Assembly: GCA_029987245.1 (NCBI GenBank)
Contig: DALTWG010000013.1
Span: 1-30,181 of the forward strand
Origin: Methanocorpusculum sp.
GTDB taxonomy: Archaea > Halobacteriota > Methanomicrobia > Methanomicrobiales > Methanocorpusculaceae
DNA length: 30,181 nucleotides
Direction of reading: 5' to 3'
The position numbers and the translations under genes are program-made. Of the stretch, positions 1 to 7,092 are shown piece after piece. The notes beneath the pieces were generated by a model. It was given only the letters and a program-made list of their open reading frames with translations, did no database searches and was not told the DNA's origin. The stretch's first letter is position 1, and the number at the start of each line of letters is the position of its first letter.

Positions 1-74
1 ATTCATTATAGGAGTTAGGACAATTTCAATTTTACAGACAATTAGTTACACTATCTTAAATACATTTGCGCAAA

Positions 75-1342
75 ATGGCATCATACGTCCGAAATACCTC
101 TCCCTCATCCGGAAATATCTGAACTTCCATGAAATAATCGTTCTCAACGGCATACGGCGGTGTGGAAAGACAACTCTTCTTCTTCAGACCGTGCAGGAAC
201 TATTAGCCGTGTACATGAATGCCCGGAATCAATTCTTTTTGTAAACTGTGACGAGCCGCTGTTTCATGAAATTGAGCACCCTCTCGAAACAATCCTTGAA
301 ACCTACCGGACGGAAATCTATGCAAATCCGGATGCAGTCCAGATATTTGATGAAATACAAAGTATACACGGCTGGGAATCGGTAATAAAATCCTGGTACG
401 ACTGCAAAACATACACCATTCTTCTCTCCGGTTCTTCTTCAGCGTTGCTGAATGCGAACCTTTCCCGGCTTATTGCCGGCAGGTATCTACCGGTTTCGGT
501 GTATCCGCCGGATTTTGCCGAGTTTCTTTCGATTAAAAATATCCCGGTCGAAACAAAACCGCTGAAATTTTCTGCCAAACGCTTTACCTACCTGCAGGAA
601 CTGAAAAAATATATGGAGACCGGCGGATTTCCGGGAGTGGTAAAAATGACGGGGGTGCTTGAAACACCGGAACAAACCATCGGCGCGGAACTTTTAGCCG
701 GTTATTATCACAGTATTATGTATCGGGACATCGAAGGAAATCACCCAATCAGAAATCCTGCCGCGCTCCATGAATTAACCGAATATCTTCTTGCCAATAT
801 TGCAGTGCCGTTTTCCTATCAGAGGCTCGCAAAAACGTTCGGTCTTGAAGCAGGAACCGTAAAAGAGTATCTGTCGTTTGCAAAGGAGGCGTTTTTGATG
901 TATGAGGTACGGCAGTTTAGTTATTCGCTGAAAACTCAGGCGGCAGCGCAGAAAAAAATCTATGCAGCCGATACAGGTATGCGCAATTCCGTTGCGTTTT
1001 CCTTTTCAAGAGACGAAGGGCGGCTTGTGGAAAATATCGTCTTCCTTTCTTTTCTTTCCTCCGGATTTGAGCCGTATTTCTGGAAGAGGGGGGGGGAAGG
1101 GAACAGAGATTGATTTCGTCTGCAAATGCCGTGATTCATCGCTTTTGCTGGTAAATGTCAGTTATACTGATGACATAAATTCGCGGGAAACAAAAGGATT
1201 TGCCGCGTTTCAGGAAGCGTTTGGCGGGAGCGACACACAATGTCTGATTCTGATGAAGAATCTGGAAAAGACGCAAGAGGAGATTACATATATTCCGGTC
1301 TGGAAATGGCTTCTGACTGGTTCAGAGAAAACAGGTCTGTGA
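75..1342 (+). pseudogene. Frameshifted AAA-type ATPase (AAA_14/DUF4143 family)
   Basis: This is a broken gene for an ATP-binding protein of the AAA plus DUF4143 type. The Walker A region (GIRRCGKTTLL, about positions 143-175) lies in the frame of position 86 and runs into a stop near 232. The body, with a Walker B-like IFDEIQ and the DUF4143-like part, continues in the frame of position 160 to a stop at 1113. The C-terminal end (EIDFV onwards, to 1342) is in the first frame again, after a run of nine G at 1088-1096. At least two frameshifts are therefore needed. No good start codon is in frame with the Walker A segment: the ATG at 75 is in a third frame, so the 5' end is approximate. Such proteins bind ATP, but their cellular role is mostly unknown. 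The gene is convergent with purC. Decay is the simplest explanation; sequencing error or phase variation at the G9 run remains possible. Confidence 0.8.
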
Positions 1343-1396
1343 GATATTTTTGCGTACATACGCATAAATATTTCAATCTCCAAAAATAAGAAAATG

Positions 1397-2077
1397 TTAG
1401 TCCCCGAGAACAAGTTTTGTCAGTTCAAGCGGCATCAGATATTTGCCGTCCTTGTATGCGCGCATATTGCCGCCGGAAATCTCATCGATTAAAATTACTT
1501 TTCCGTCAACCTTGCCGAACTCGAACTTAATATCATAGAGGTCAATGCCCTTTTCCTTGAGCGTGTCTTTCATGATAGTTGCAATTTTCTGCGTTGCAGC
1601 TTTGAGTTCCTCATATTCCGCGCCCGTCATAACTCCGAGATACTCCAGAGCATCCTTGGTTACCGGCGGGTCTTCGCGCGCATCGTCTTTGAACGTAGTC
1701 TCGACAAATGCCGGAAGTTCTGCGCCCTCTTTTACATAGTCGCCGTATCTTCTGAAGAAACTGCCCACCGCGCGGAACCGGCAGATAACTTCAAGACCCT
1801 TGCCGAACGGTTTTGCCGGAATCACCGTCATAGTGGCCTTTTCGATATCAGCATCGATAAAATGCGTTGCAACACCTTTGGCGTTCAGAATATCCATGAA
1901 GTATTTGGTTAAGCGAAGCCCCGCGCGCCCCGCGCCCTCGATTTTCAGACCGACCGTGTTCATACCCGGGTCAAAAACGCCGTCTGCACCCGTGCAGTCG
2001 TCTTTAAACTGAAGTAAATACTTCCCGTTGTCAAGTGCAAATACGTCCTTGGTTTTACCAGTGTACACTAATTTCAT
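1397..2077 (-). CDS. purC: SAICAR synthase (PurC)
   Basis: Phosphoribosylaminoimidazole-succinocarboxamide synthase joins CAIR and aspartate using ATP in de novo purine synthesis, in the cytoplasm. The 226-residue length is normal for the short archaeal/bacterial single-domain form. Family landmarks are the N-terminal YTGKTKDVF (residues 5-13) that helps bind ATP, the central [14 protein letters not shown] segment that matches the SAICAR signature, and the C-terminal [12 protein letters not shown] leaderless or short-leader transcript is likely: TATA-like stretches lie at 2092-2110 and there is no Shine-Dalgarno site before the ATG. The gene follows the terminator of the CBS gene at 2144, so it probably has its own promoter. 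Another purine gene, purD, lies 22 kb away in the same window and is not linked. Confidence 0.96.
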   Translation of the reverse strand: MKLVYTGKTKDVFALDNGKYLLQFKDDCTGADGVFDPGMNTVGLKIEGAGRAGLRLTKYFMDILNAKGVATHFIDADIEKATMTVIPAKPFGKGLEVICRFRAVGSFFRRYGDYVKEGAELPAFVETTFKDDAREDPPVTKDALEYLGVMTGAEYEELKAATQKIATIMKDTLKEKGIDLYDIKFEFGKVDGKVILIDEISGGNMRAYKDGKYLMPLELTKLVLGD

Positions 2078-2091
2078 GTAGTATATGTTGC

Positions 2092-2110
2092 ATATAATAG
2101 GGTATATTTT
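2092..2110 (-). promoter_or_regulatory. Putative TATA region of purC
   Basis: Two AT-rich TATA-like elements (TATTATATG and AAAATATACC on the minus strand) lie about 20-30 nt before the purC ATG. This spacing suits an archaeal TBP/TFB promoter with a very short leader. It is called by sequence and spacing alone. Confidence 0.4.
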
Positions 2111-2126
2111 TTTTGTAACTAACAGG

Positions 2127-2152
2127 AAAAAAGGGAACGCCCGTTAAAGGGC
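2127..2152 (-). terminator. Stem-loop plus U6 terminator behind CBS gene
   Basis: On the minus strand a GCCC-TTTAAC-GGGC hairpin (2139-2152) overlaps the stop codon of the CBS protein and is followed by GTTCC and a T6 run (2132-2127). The layout matches an intrinsic terminator; in Archaea the U-tract is the main signal. Confidence 0.55.
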
Positions 2153-2917
2153 ATTCACTAATGATTTCCGGGTAACCAGACCGATAATCTTTCCGTCTTC
2201 TTCAACCGGCACCGTGCTGATGTTTTTCTTTGTCATCAAAGAAACAACCTCGGAAACCGGCGTTGAAACAGGAACACTCATAATCGGGCTGGACATAATA
2301 TCAGCTGCTACCACATTGCGCAGTGCATTTTCAAAGTGCTTATCGATTTCACTCTTCATTTTCACAAGCACCTTTGCAACATCGGTTTCAGTGACGATAC
2401 CTGCTGCTTTGTTGTTTTCCATCACAATAAAGCGTGTGGAACCGTTATTCGTCATACGGCGGTGAAGCTGCACAACCCGGTCTTCGGGGGTAATGCGCGG
2501 GGCAAGTTCGATGAGATTTTCAAGTTTTCCCTCAGGTGCCATTACTTTTAACAAATCGCCTTTGGTGACCTGACCGATAAGCCTGTGTTCCTCATCCCAG
2601 ACAACAACAATCTTGTATCTCTGCAGGAGCGGAACGAGAATGTCCACTTCCTGGTCCTGATAAACCGATGTAAAGTCCTCTTTTGATACGGTCGCAACAC
2701 GAATCTGCGATGCCGGGATATTTCCTGTCTTTTTGCTGCCCATTTTTTCCGCAATCGTACGCCGGGATGCGGTACCGACAACGACATGGTCATTGGTAAC
2801 CACAATCGGGTCGATTCCGGCCTCAAGCATCTTTGCAAGAGCCTCCGGAATCAGGGCGGATTTGGCAATCGAGACAGGTTTGGACATTACATCTTTTACC
2901 AACAATTTTTGAGACAT
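2144..2917 (-). CDS. Four-CBS-domain protein
   Basis: The 257-residue protein consists almost only of four CBS motifs, arranged as two Bateman modules (about residues 5-62, 70-128, 133-198 and 203-257). Repeated landmarks are the DVMSKPV-like and IMSSPI openings and the GIVTETDVAKVL-like ends of each unit. CBS pairs usually bind adenosine ligands (AMP, ATP, SAM) and act as energy or metabolite sensors; there is no attached catalytic, DNA-binding or membrane domain, so the target is unknown. The start is supported by a strong Shine-Dalgarno site (GGAGG at 2927-2931, nine bases before the ATG). It lies 150 bases behind a second four-CBS gene on the same strand with no obvious U-tract between, so the two may be co-transcribed and may form a hetero-oligomer. 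Confidence 0.9.
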   Translation of the reverse strand: MSQKLLVKDVMSKPVSIAKSALIPEALAKMLEAGIDPIVVTNDHVVVGTASRRTIAEKMGSKKTGNIPASQIRVATVSKEDFTSVYQDQEVDILVPLLQRYKIVVVWDEEHRLIGQVTKGDLLKVMAPEGKLENLIELAPRITPEDRVVQLHRRMTNNGSTRFIVMENNKAAGIVTETDVAKVLVKMKSEIDKHFENALRNVVAADIMSSPIMSVPVSTPVSEVVSLMTKKNISTVPVEEDGKIIGLVTRKSLVNAL

Positions 2918-3067
2918 ATTTTTTATCCTCCGTTAAGGATTTTGCATTCAACTTTCAGATGCCGGCGTTTTGTATCTGCAGTCCGTTTCTGCAGTATGCC
3001 GGGGAAAAGCACCAGAAGAATCGCGCAGGGTTTTTTTCAGGCGTCTTGTGGTGCGGTTTTTTATCCC

Positions 3068-3931
3068 TTATTCTGCTGCGAGTGCGCGCACCAGGTCAAA
3101 TTCGGTAATGATACCGGCAAGTTTTCCCTTTTCCATTACCGGGAAGGCGCCGATACCATTTTTGAGCATCAGATCAGCCGCCTCGCTTACAGTTGCATCG
3201 GCTGAAAGGGTCTTGATGTCTGCCGCGGTCATTACATCGCGGACCGGCAGATTAAGAACCTCGTCAATGGTTCCTTTCTGCATATCGGCAAAGACTCTTC
3301 CCTTTCCGATATAACTCATGACATCAGTCGCAGTAATCATGCCGATTAACAACCCGTCTTTTACCACCGGGAATCTGCGGTAGCCGTGCTCAACAATCTG
3401 GCGCGTTACCTTGCTTAACGGCACGTCCGGTGAAATCACCTTCGGATTTTTCGTCATGACTGCGCGTACTTTGGTGGTGTTTTCGGTTGCGGCCAGAACT
3501 TTGATAATATCATATTCGGTGATAATGCCGCACAGCGTCCCGTTGGATTTTACGATGGGAAATCCTCCGTGCCCGGTTTTAATCAACTGCAGTGCTGCTT
3601 CTTTTATGGTTGTTGTTTCCGGGAGCGCAACAACGTTTTCCGACATGATTTCTCTCAGGCTGTCATTTAAGGCTTTCAGGAGATTTCCTTTGTGCTTCTG
3701 CGCAACCAGATTGTAGCGTGAGCCGCCCCCAAGTAAATCAACAACATCGGTGAGCGTCACAAGGCCGAGGAGTTTGCCGGTTCCGGCATCAGTTATCGGG
3801 AGTCTTCTGAAATTGTGTCTGCTCATCATCTGAACACCTTCAATGATACGCATAGTGAGTGGAACCGAGATTACATCTTTTGTTGCGATATCAATGACTT
3901 TCTGTCCGGATGATGAGTTTTTAGCTGCCAT
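3068..3931 (-). CDS. Four-CBS-domain protein
   Basis: This 287-residue protein carries four CBS motifs (about residues 14-75, 90-150, 157-215 and 227-287). Each has the usual end, such as GLVTLTDVVDLL, GIITEYDIIKVL, GMITATDVMSYI and GIITEFDLVRAL. No extra domain is visible. It resembles stand-alone archaeal CBS proteins annotated as signal transduction or inosine-monophosphate-dehydrogenase-like proteins, but the IMPDH catalytic barrel is absent, so that name would be wrong here. An AGGAAA motif about eight bases before the ATG may serve as ribosome binding site. A CATATTTTG element near 3973-3981 may be its TATA box. It is paralogous in architecture to the next gene downstream. Confidence 0.9.
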   Translation of the reverse strand: MAAKNSSSGQKVIDIATKDVISVPLTMRIIEGVQMMSRHNFRRLPITDAGTGKLLGLVTLTDVVDLLGGGSRYNLVAQKHKGNLLKALNDSLREIMSENVVALPETTTIKEAALQLIKTGHGGFPIVKSNGTLCGIITEYDIIKVLAATENTTKVRAVMTKNPKVISPDVPLSKVTRQIVEHGYRRFPVVKDGLLIGMITATDVMSYIGKGRVFADMQKGTIDEVLNLPVRDVMTAADIKTLSADATVSEAADLMLKNGIGAFPVMEKGKLAGIITEFDLVRALAAE

Positions 3932-4034
3932 GTATTTCTTTCCTAATCGCGCACTCTTTTGGCGGATAACAAAATATGGTGTTTACTTACTTAAATGGTT
4001 TCGCATACGTTGCCTTCTGAATGAAAGAGGGTAC

Positions 4035-4066
4035 AAAAAAGATAAAAAGAAAAGGACCGCCCGCCC
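4035..4066 (-). terminator. U-rich terminator of RecA/KaiC-like gene
   Basis: Immediately after the TAA stop the minus strand reads GC-rich sequence and then T4, T5 and T6 tracts (4053-4035). Serial U-tracts are typical archaeal termination signals. Confidence 0.55.
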
Positions 4067-4909
4067 TTAAATCATCTTACGCACGGTTGCAATTTCGAAA
4101 CACGTACCCGGGCTGATAGTGACGTTGAATGCGACCAGGTCCTTTGCAGACATAGTCGGCAGAATACCAGGACATTTCTCTAAAAGCATAACACGCTGAC
4201 GGGAGGATTCTCCGGTCCATTTCAGGTGCATGATAACATCCATGCAGTCCTTTAACTCCGCCTCGCGCTCGGGCGAGAGCACACCTTCGCCAAGGAGGAA
4301 GACAAGATTAACCCCCTGCTTTTTTGCACCGCGCGTAACACCGTACAAAAGCATCAGGAACTTGGACCATTCCGCATCTTCATGGAAGAACGGCAAATAT
4401 GCGGTGATTGAATCAATAAAGACCGTGCAGTTCGGCTTTACACTGATTAACCGGTAGGCGACGTTGGTAAATCCGCCGAAATCATCGGTTGTTCTCGATT
4501 TTAAGACATATCTCTCCTTGTCTTCATACCAGTCGCGCGGAAGACCTGAGCGTGCAAAGAATAAATCCGCGGAGTCAATGAATGTGACCAGTTTTTCAAA
4601 TTCCTCAACGGATTCACGTTCGTCTTCAAATAAGTGAAACTGCATCTGCAGACGCTCATAGAACGTGTCTTTGGTCATTTTCGGGGAAATATAGTATGCG
4701 CGTCTCTGTTTCACCGCGTTTGCCGACTGCTTTGTATTTGCGGCAACGGCGCGGAAGAAATTTACCGCCGAGGTTTGCATCATTTCCTGACCTCCCGCGC
4801 CGTATTCGGAAACAAGAAGGATGGTGGAACCGGCAACGTAGCCGCCTCCCATGACATTATCAATGGACGGGATAAAGGAAGGGATACGTGCTCCTATCTG
4901 CGTAGTCAT
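4067..4909 (-). CDS. RecA/KaiC-superfamily protein, degenerate P-loop
   Basis: The 280-residue protein looks like a single-domain RAD55/KaiC-type ATPase homologue. It opens with a KaiC-like IPSIDNVMGGGYVAGSTILL. Where KaiC has the Walker A GxxGxGKT it shows EYGAGGQE (residues 35-42), so the P-loop lysine is replaced by glutamine. A Walker B-like TVFIDSITAYL follows in the middle. Loss of the lysine suggests weak or no ATP hydrolysis and perhaps a regulatory role, as proposed for other archaeal RecA-like signalling proteins. The open frame runs back to 5167, but that part overlaps ftr and its promoter. I chose the ATG at 4909 because the KaiC-like similarity starts there and a TATA box sits about 31 nt upstream. 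It is divergent from ftr. Confidence 0.82.
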   Translation of the reverse strand: MTTQIGARIPSFIPSIDNVMGGGYVAGSTILLVSEYGAGGQEMMQTSAVNFFRAVAANTKQSANAVKQRRAYYISPKMTKDTFYERLQMQFHLFEDERESVEEFEKLVTFIDSADLFFARSGLPRDWYEDKERYVLKSRTTDDFGGFTNVAYRLISVKPNCTVFIDSITAYLPFFHEDAEWSKFLMLLYGVTRGAKKQGVNLVFLLGEGVLSPEREAELKDCMDVIMHLKWTGESSRQRVMLLEKCPGILPTMSAKDLVAFNVTISPGTCFEIATVRKMI

Positions 4910-4936
4910 ATTACTGTAACTATTTGATATACAATC

Positions 4937-4944
4937 AGATATAA
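4937..4944 (-). promoter_or_regulatory. TATA box in the divergent ATPase/ftr spacer
   Basis: AGTTATATCTG on the minus strand centres about 31 nt before the chosen ATG at 4909, predicting a near-leaderless transcript. Read on the plus strand the same site is AGATATAACT, about 60 nt before ftr, so it could serve both directions. Another TATA-like TTGATATAC lies at 4924-4932. Confidence 0.45.
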
Positions 4945-5000
4945 CTATCTCTAAGAGGAACAGTAACTCTAATACTATGTACGCCAAATAAGTAGTATCT

Positions 5001-5897
5001 ATGGAATTAAACGGTGTTACAATAGACGATACGTATTCAGAGGCGTTTACCGTATGGGCCGCGCGTATTATTATTACGGCAGCCACCAAAAACTGGGCGT
5101 TTAAGGCGGCAACGGAAGCAACCGGTTTTGCTTCATCCACAATCCGCTGCCCGTGCGAGGCAGGCATCGAGGTCTATCTTCCGCCCAACGAAACTCCCGA
5201 CCACCGGCCGGGCTATGCAATTTTAATCTGCTCGCGCAAAGCAGCGCTCAAAGAACAGGTGCTTTCGCGTATCTCGGATTGTGTGATGCCGGTGCCGACG
5301 GTGTCTGTATTCAACGGTCATATCGGCGATGATCTCATGCTTCCGGTAAAACTGCACTATTTCGGCGACAAGTTCGAAAAGAAGGTTAAAGTAGGCGATA
5401 TTGACTGCTGGTCGATTCCGACAATGGGCGGCGATTTCATCATTGAAGAGGAGATTTCAGCAATCAAGGCGATTGCAGGCGGCAATTTCTTTGTGCTTGG
5501 CAAATCCCAGATGGCAGCACTTACGGCGGCTGACGTCGCAGTCGAGGCAATAAAGTCTGTTCCGGGCACCATTACGCCGTTCCCCGGCGGTGTTGTCTCA
5601 TCCGGTTCGAAAGTAGGTTCCAAATTCTATAAGTTCATGACCGCATCCACGAATGAAAAATACTGCCCGACAATTCGTGACGCGGTTATTGCAAAAGGGC
5701 TCAAATCCAATGTTCCCGACGGAGTAAAAGCCGTCTATGAAATTGTGATTAACGGCGTGTCCGAGGAGGCAATTAAAGAGGCAATCCGTGCAGGCATTCA
5801 GGCAGCGGTTACAATTCCCGGCGTAAAAATGATTTCCGCAGGCAACTACGGCGGAAACTTAGGTCCGTACAAGTTCTATCTGAAAGACTGTATCTAA
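5001..5897 (+). CDS. ftr: Formylmethanofuran--tetrahydromethanopterin formyltransferase
   Basis: Ftr moves the formyl group from formylmethanofuran to tetrahydromethanopterin (or tetrahydrosarcinapterin), the second step of CO2 reduction to methane. The enzyme is cytoplasmic. The 298-residue length is normal. Family hallmarks are the start MELNGVTIDDTYSEAF, the ITAAT..W segment, EATGFASS, CPCEAGIE, PDHRPGYAI, the central AGGNFFVLG and the strongly conserved PFPGGVVSSGSKVGSK. The gene stands alone, as is common for ftr. It is divergent from the RecA/KaiC-like gene and ends in a bidirectional terminator shared with the ACP gene. The neighbouring formyltransferase at 6232 is unrelated in fold and uses a folate-type mechanism, so the proximity of two formyl-group enzymes may be chance. 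Confidence 0.98.
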   Translation: MELNGVTIDDTYSEAFTVWAARIIITAATKNWAFKAATEATGFASSTIRCPCEAGIEVYLPPNETPDHRPGYAILICSRKAALKEQVLSRISDCVMPVPTVSVFNGHIGDDLMLPVKLHYFGDKFEKKVKVGDIDCWSIPTMGGDFIIEEEISAIKAIAGGNFFVLGKSQMAALTAADVAVEAIKSVPGTITPFPGGVVSSGSKVGSKFYKFMTASTNEKYCPTIRDAVIAKGLKSNVPDGVKAVYEIVINGVSEEAIKEAIRAGIQAAVTIPGVKMISAGNYGGNLGPYKFYLKDCI

Positions 5898-5899
5898 TA

Positions 5900-5922
5900 C
5901 TTTTTTACCGCGCGTAAAAAAG
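5900..5922. terminator. Bidirectional hairpin terminator
   Basis: Perfect nine-base arms CTTTTTTAC and GTAAAAAAG flank a five-base CGCGC loop. Either strand offers a T6 tract, so the element can end both ftr (plus) and the ACP gene (minus), which converge on it. Confidence 0.7.
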
Positions 5923-5940
5923 ATGAAAAGAGGAAAGAAA

Positions 5941-6177
5941 TTATTCGCCCAGTAATTTCTTCATTAAAGCAATAATCGTATCCTTATTGCCGAAGTTTTC
6001 AATAACCGCATATTCTGCGTCAATTTCGAAATCGAACTCTTCTTCCAGCTGCGAAACAATCTCAATCAGCTCAAACGAATCCAGCGTTCCATCTTCCATC
6101 ATGTTCGGACCGTCATAGGTCAGAATTTTTTCATTGACGTTTGCAAGAACCTTTACTATTCTCTCTTCAGTATTCAT
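5941..6177 (-). CDS. Acyl carrier protein (phosphopantetheine carrier)
   Basis: A 78-residue acidic helical protein with the ACP/PCP pattern. The DSFELIEIVSQLEEEF stretch (residues 33-48) contains Ser34 in a DS(F/L) motif, the site for the 4'-phosphopantetheine arm. Length and acidity fit a free-standing carrier protein. Archaea lack a standard type II fatty acid synthase, so a carrier here more likely serves a dedicated peptide-like or modified amino acid pathway. It is the last gene of a minus-strand cassette with an adenylating enzyme and a formyltransferase, which would load and modify an aminoacyl group on it. A strong hairpin lies just before it and may set its expression apart. No phosphopantetheinyl transferase gene is visible in the window. 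Confidence 0.9.
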   Translation of the reverse strand: MNTEERIVKVLANVNEKILTYDGPNMMEDGTLDSFELIEIVSQLEEEFDFEIDAEYAVIENFGNKDTIIALMKKLLGE

Positions 6178-6192
6178 ACAGTAACATCCTGA

Positions 6193-6214
6193 AAACCGGA
6201 CCTGAGTCCGGTTT
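6193..6214 (-). promoter_or_regulatory. Perfect intergenic hairpin before the ACP gene
   Basis: Nine-base arms AAACCGGAC and GTCCGGTTT enclose a four-base loop. The element sits in the 54-base gap between the formyltransferase stop and the ACP start and has only a short T4 behind it. It could be a weak terminator, an RNA processing site or a stabiliser of the ACP message. Confidence 0.5.
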
Positions 6215-6231
6215 AATTATGCCTTATCTTT

Positions 6232-7092
6232 TTATAACTCCTTGTATTTTAATCTGAGCATCGAACCCTCGTCAAGCGGCAGATAAATCGCACCATCGTT
6301 TGCGTCCGCCTTTGCTGCATCAACCTTGCTGTAGCGCACGATTTCGATGTCTTTTCCCTCGAGTTTTGTTCTCATCTTCGGGAAAATATCATTAGGCCCG
6401 TAGTCAGTGCTGCGCAGAAGCCGATAGATGTAGACCGGGTCGTCTTCAAGGCTGAATACACCTTCAGCCGGCACCATCTTTGAGAAATACATCTTTCTGT
6501 TCGGCGGGAAAGTCTGATGCGTGACCTCGGCAGTACCGGTTAAGACCTTTTCGAAACACTCGACAAAGCCCTCATAGGCAATCTTCATCAGTGTGCCTGC
6601 AAGCGCGTATGCCTTCATATCGGCGGTGATTTCCGCCTTTTTCTGCACAATAATCGCGCCGTCGTCAACGCCCGGCGTTACATAATGCCAGGTAATACCC
6701 GTTTCGGACTCGCCCTCAAACATAGCCCAGGACGGCGCGTTGCGGCCCGGGAACTTCGGCAGAAGCGCGTTGTGGAAGTTGATAACCGTCGTATTTTCAC
6801 GGTCGACAACCGCCGCCGGAAACAGATAGTTGTTGCTTGCAGAAATAATTAACAGCGGCTCGGTCACGCTTAAAAATTTCTCCGTAACCCTGTCTTTTTC
6901 CGGCAGGAGATTGTAGGGAATTCCTTCATCCGTGCAGATTTTATGCGTAATACTTACTGCATGCACCTCGTATTCAATGAATTCGAGTTCATAGCCGTAC
7001 TTCTTTTCCAGTGACTTGACATAGGAAAGCACCTCGCCGGTAATCTTTCCGTAGCCGATGACGATTACTTTTTTAAAGAGACATTCACTCAT
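6232..7092 (-). CDS. Folate-type formyltransferase (Fmt/GART superfamily)
   Basis: The 286-residue protein has the formyltransferase N-terminal fold with all three expected catalytic residues: Asn105 and His107 in INFHNALLPKFPGR, and Asp144 in the GVDDGAI loop. The spacing matches that of E. coli GART/Fmt (Asn106, His108, Asp144). The last 85 residues resemble the C-terminal part of the Fmt/ArnA group (IYRLLRSTDYGPNDIF). Archaea do not formylate initiator methionine, so a true tRNA-Met formyltransferase is unlikely. The start overlaps the end of the adenylating enzyme gene by eight bases, and the ACP gene follows. I infer that it formylates an amino group, perhaps on the carrier-bound amino acid. 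The formyl donor is unknown. Confidence 0.85.
   Translation of the reverse strand: MSECLFKKVIVIGYGKITGEVLSYVKSLEKKYGYELEFIEYEVHAVSITHKICTDEGIPYNLLPEKDRVTEKFLSVTEPLLIISASNNYLFPAAVVDRENTTVINFHNALLPKFPGRNAPSWAMFEGESETGITWHYVTPGVDDGAIIVQKKAEITADMKAYALAGTLMKIAYEGFVECFEKVLTGTAEVTHQTFPPNRKMYFSKMVPAEGVFSLEDDPVYIYRLLRSTDYGPNDIFPKMRTKLEGKDIEIVRYSKVDAAKADANDGAIYLPLDEGSMLRLKYKEL

Noticed and set aside
3068..3931. Naming the CBS protein IMP dehydrogenase
   Set aside because: Only CBS motifs are present; the IMPDH catalytic barrel and its active-site cysteine loop are missing.
4910..5167. N-terminal extension of the RecA/KaiC-like frame over the ftr promoter and 5' end
   Set aside because: It would overlap ftr on the other strand and adds an unlikely hydrophobic leader; the conserved domain and a TATA box support the start at 4909.
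6232..7092. Naming the formyltransferase methionyl-tRNA formyltransferase
   Set aside because: Archaea start translation with unformylated methionine, and the gene sits between an A domain and an ACP, so the name would mislead.
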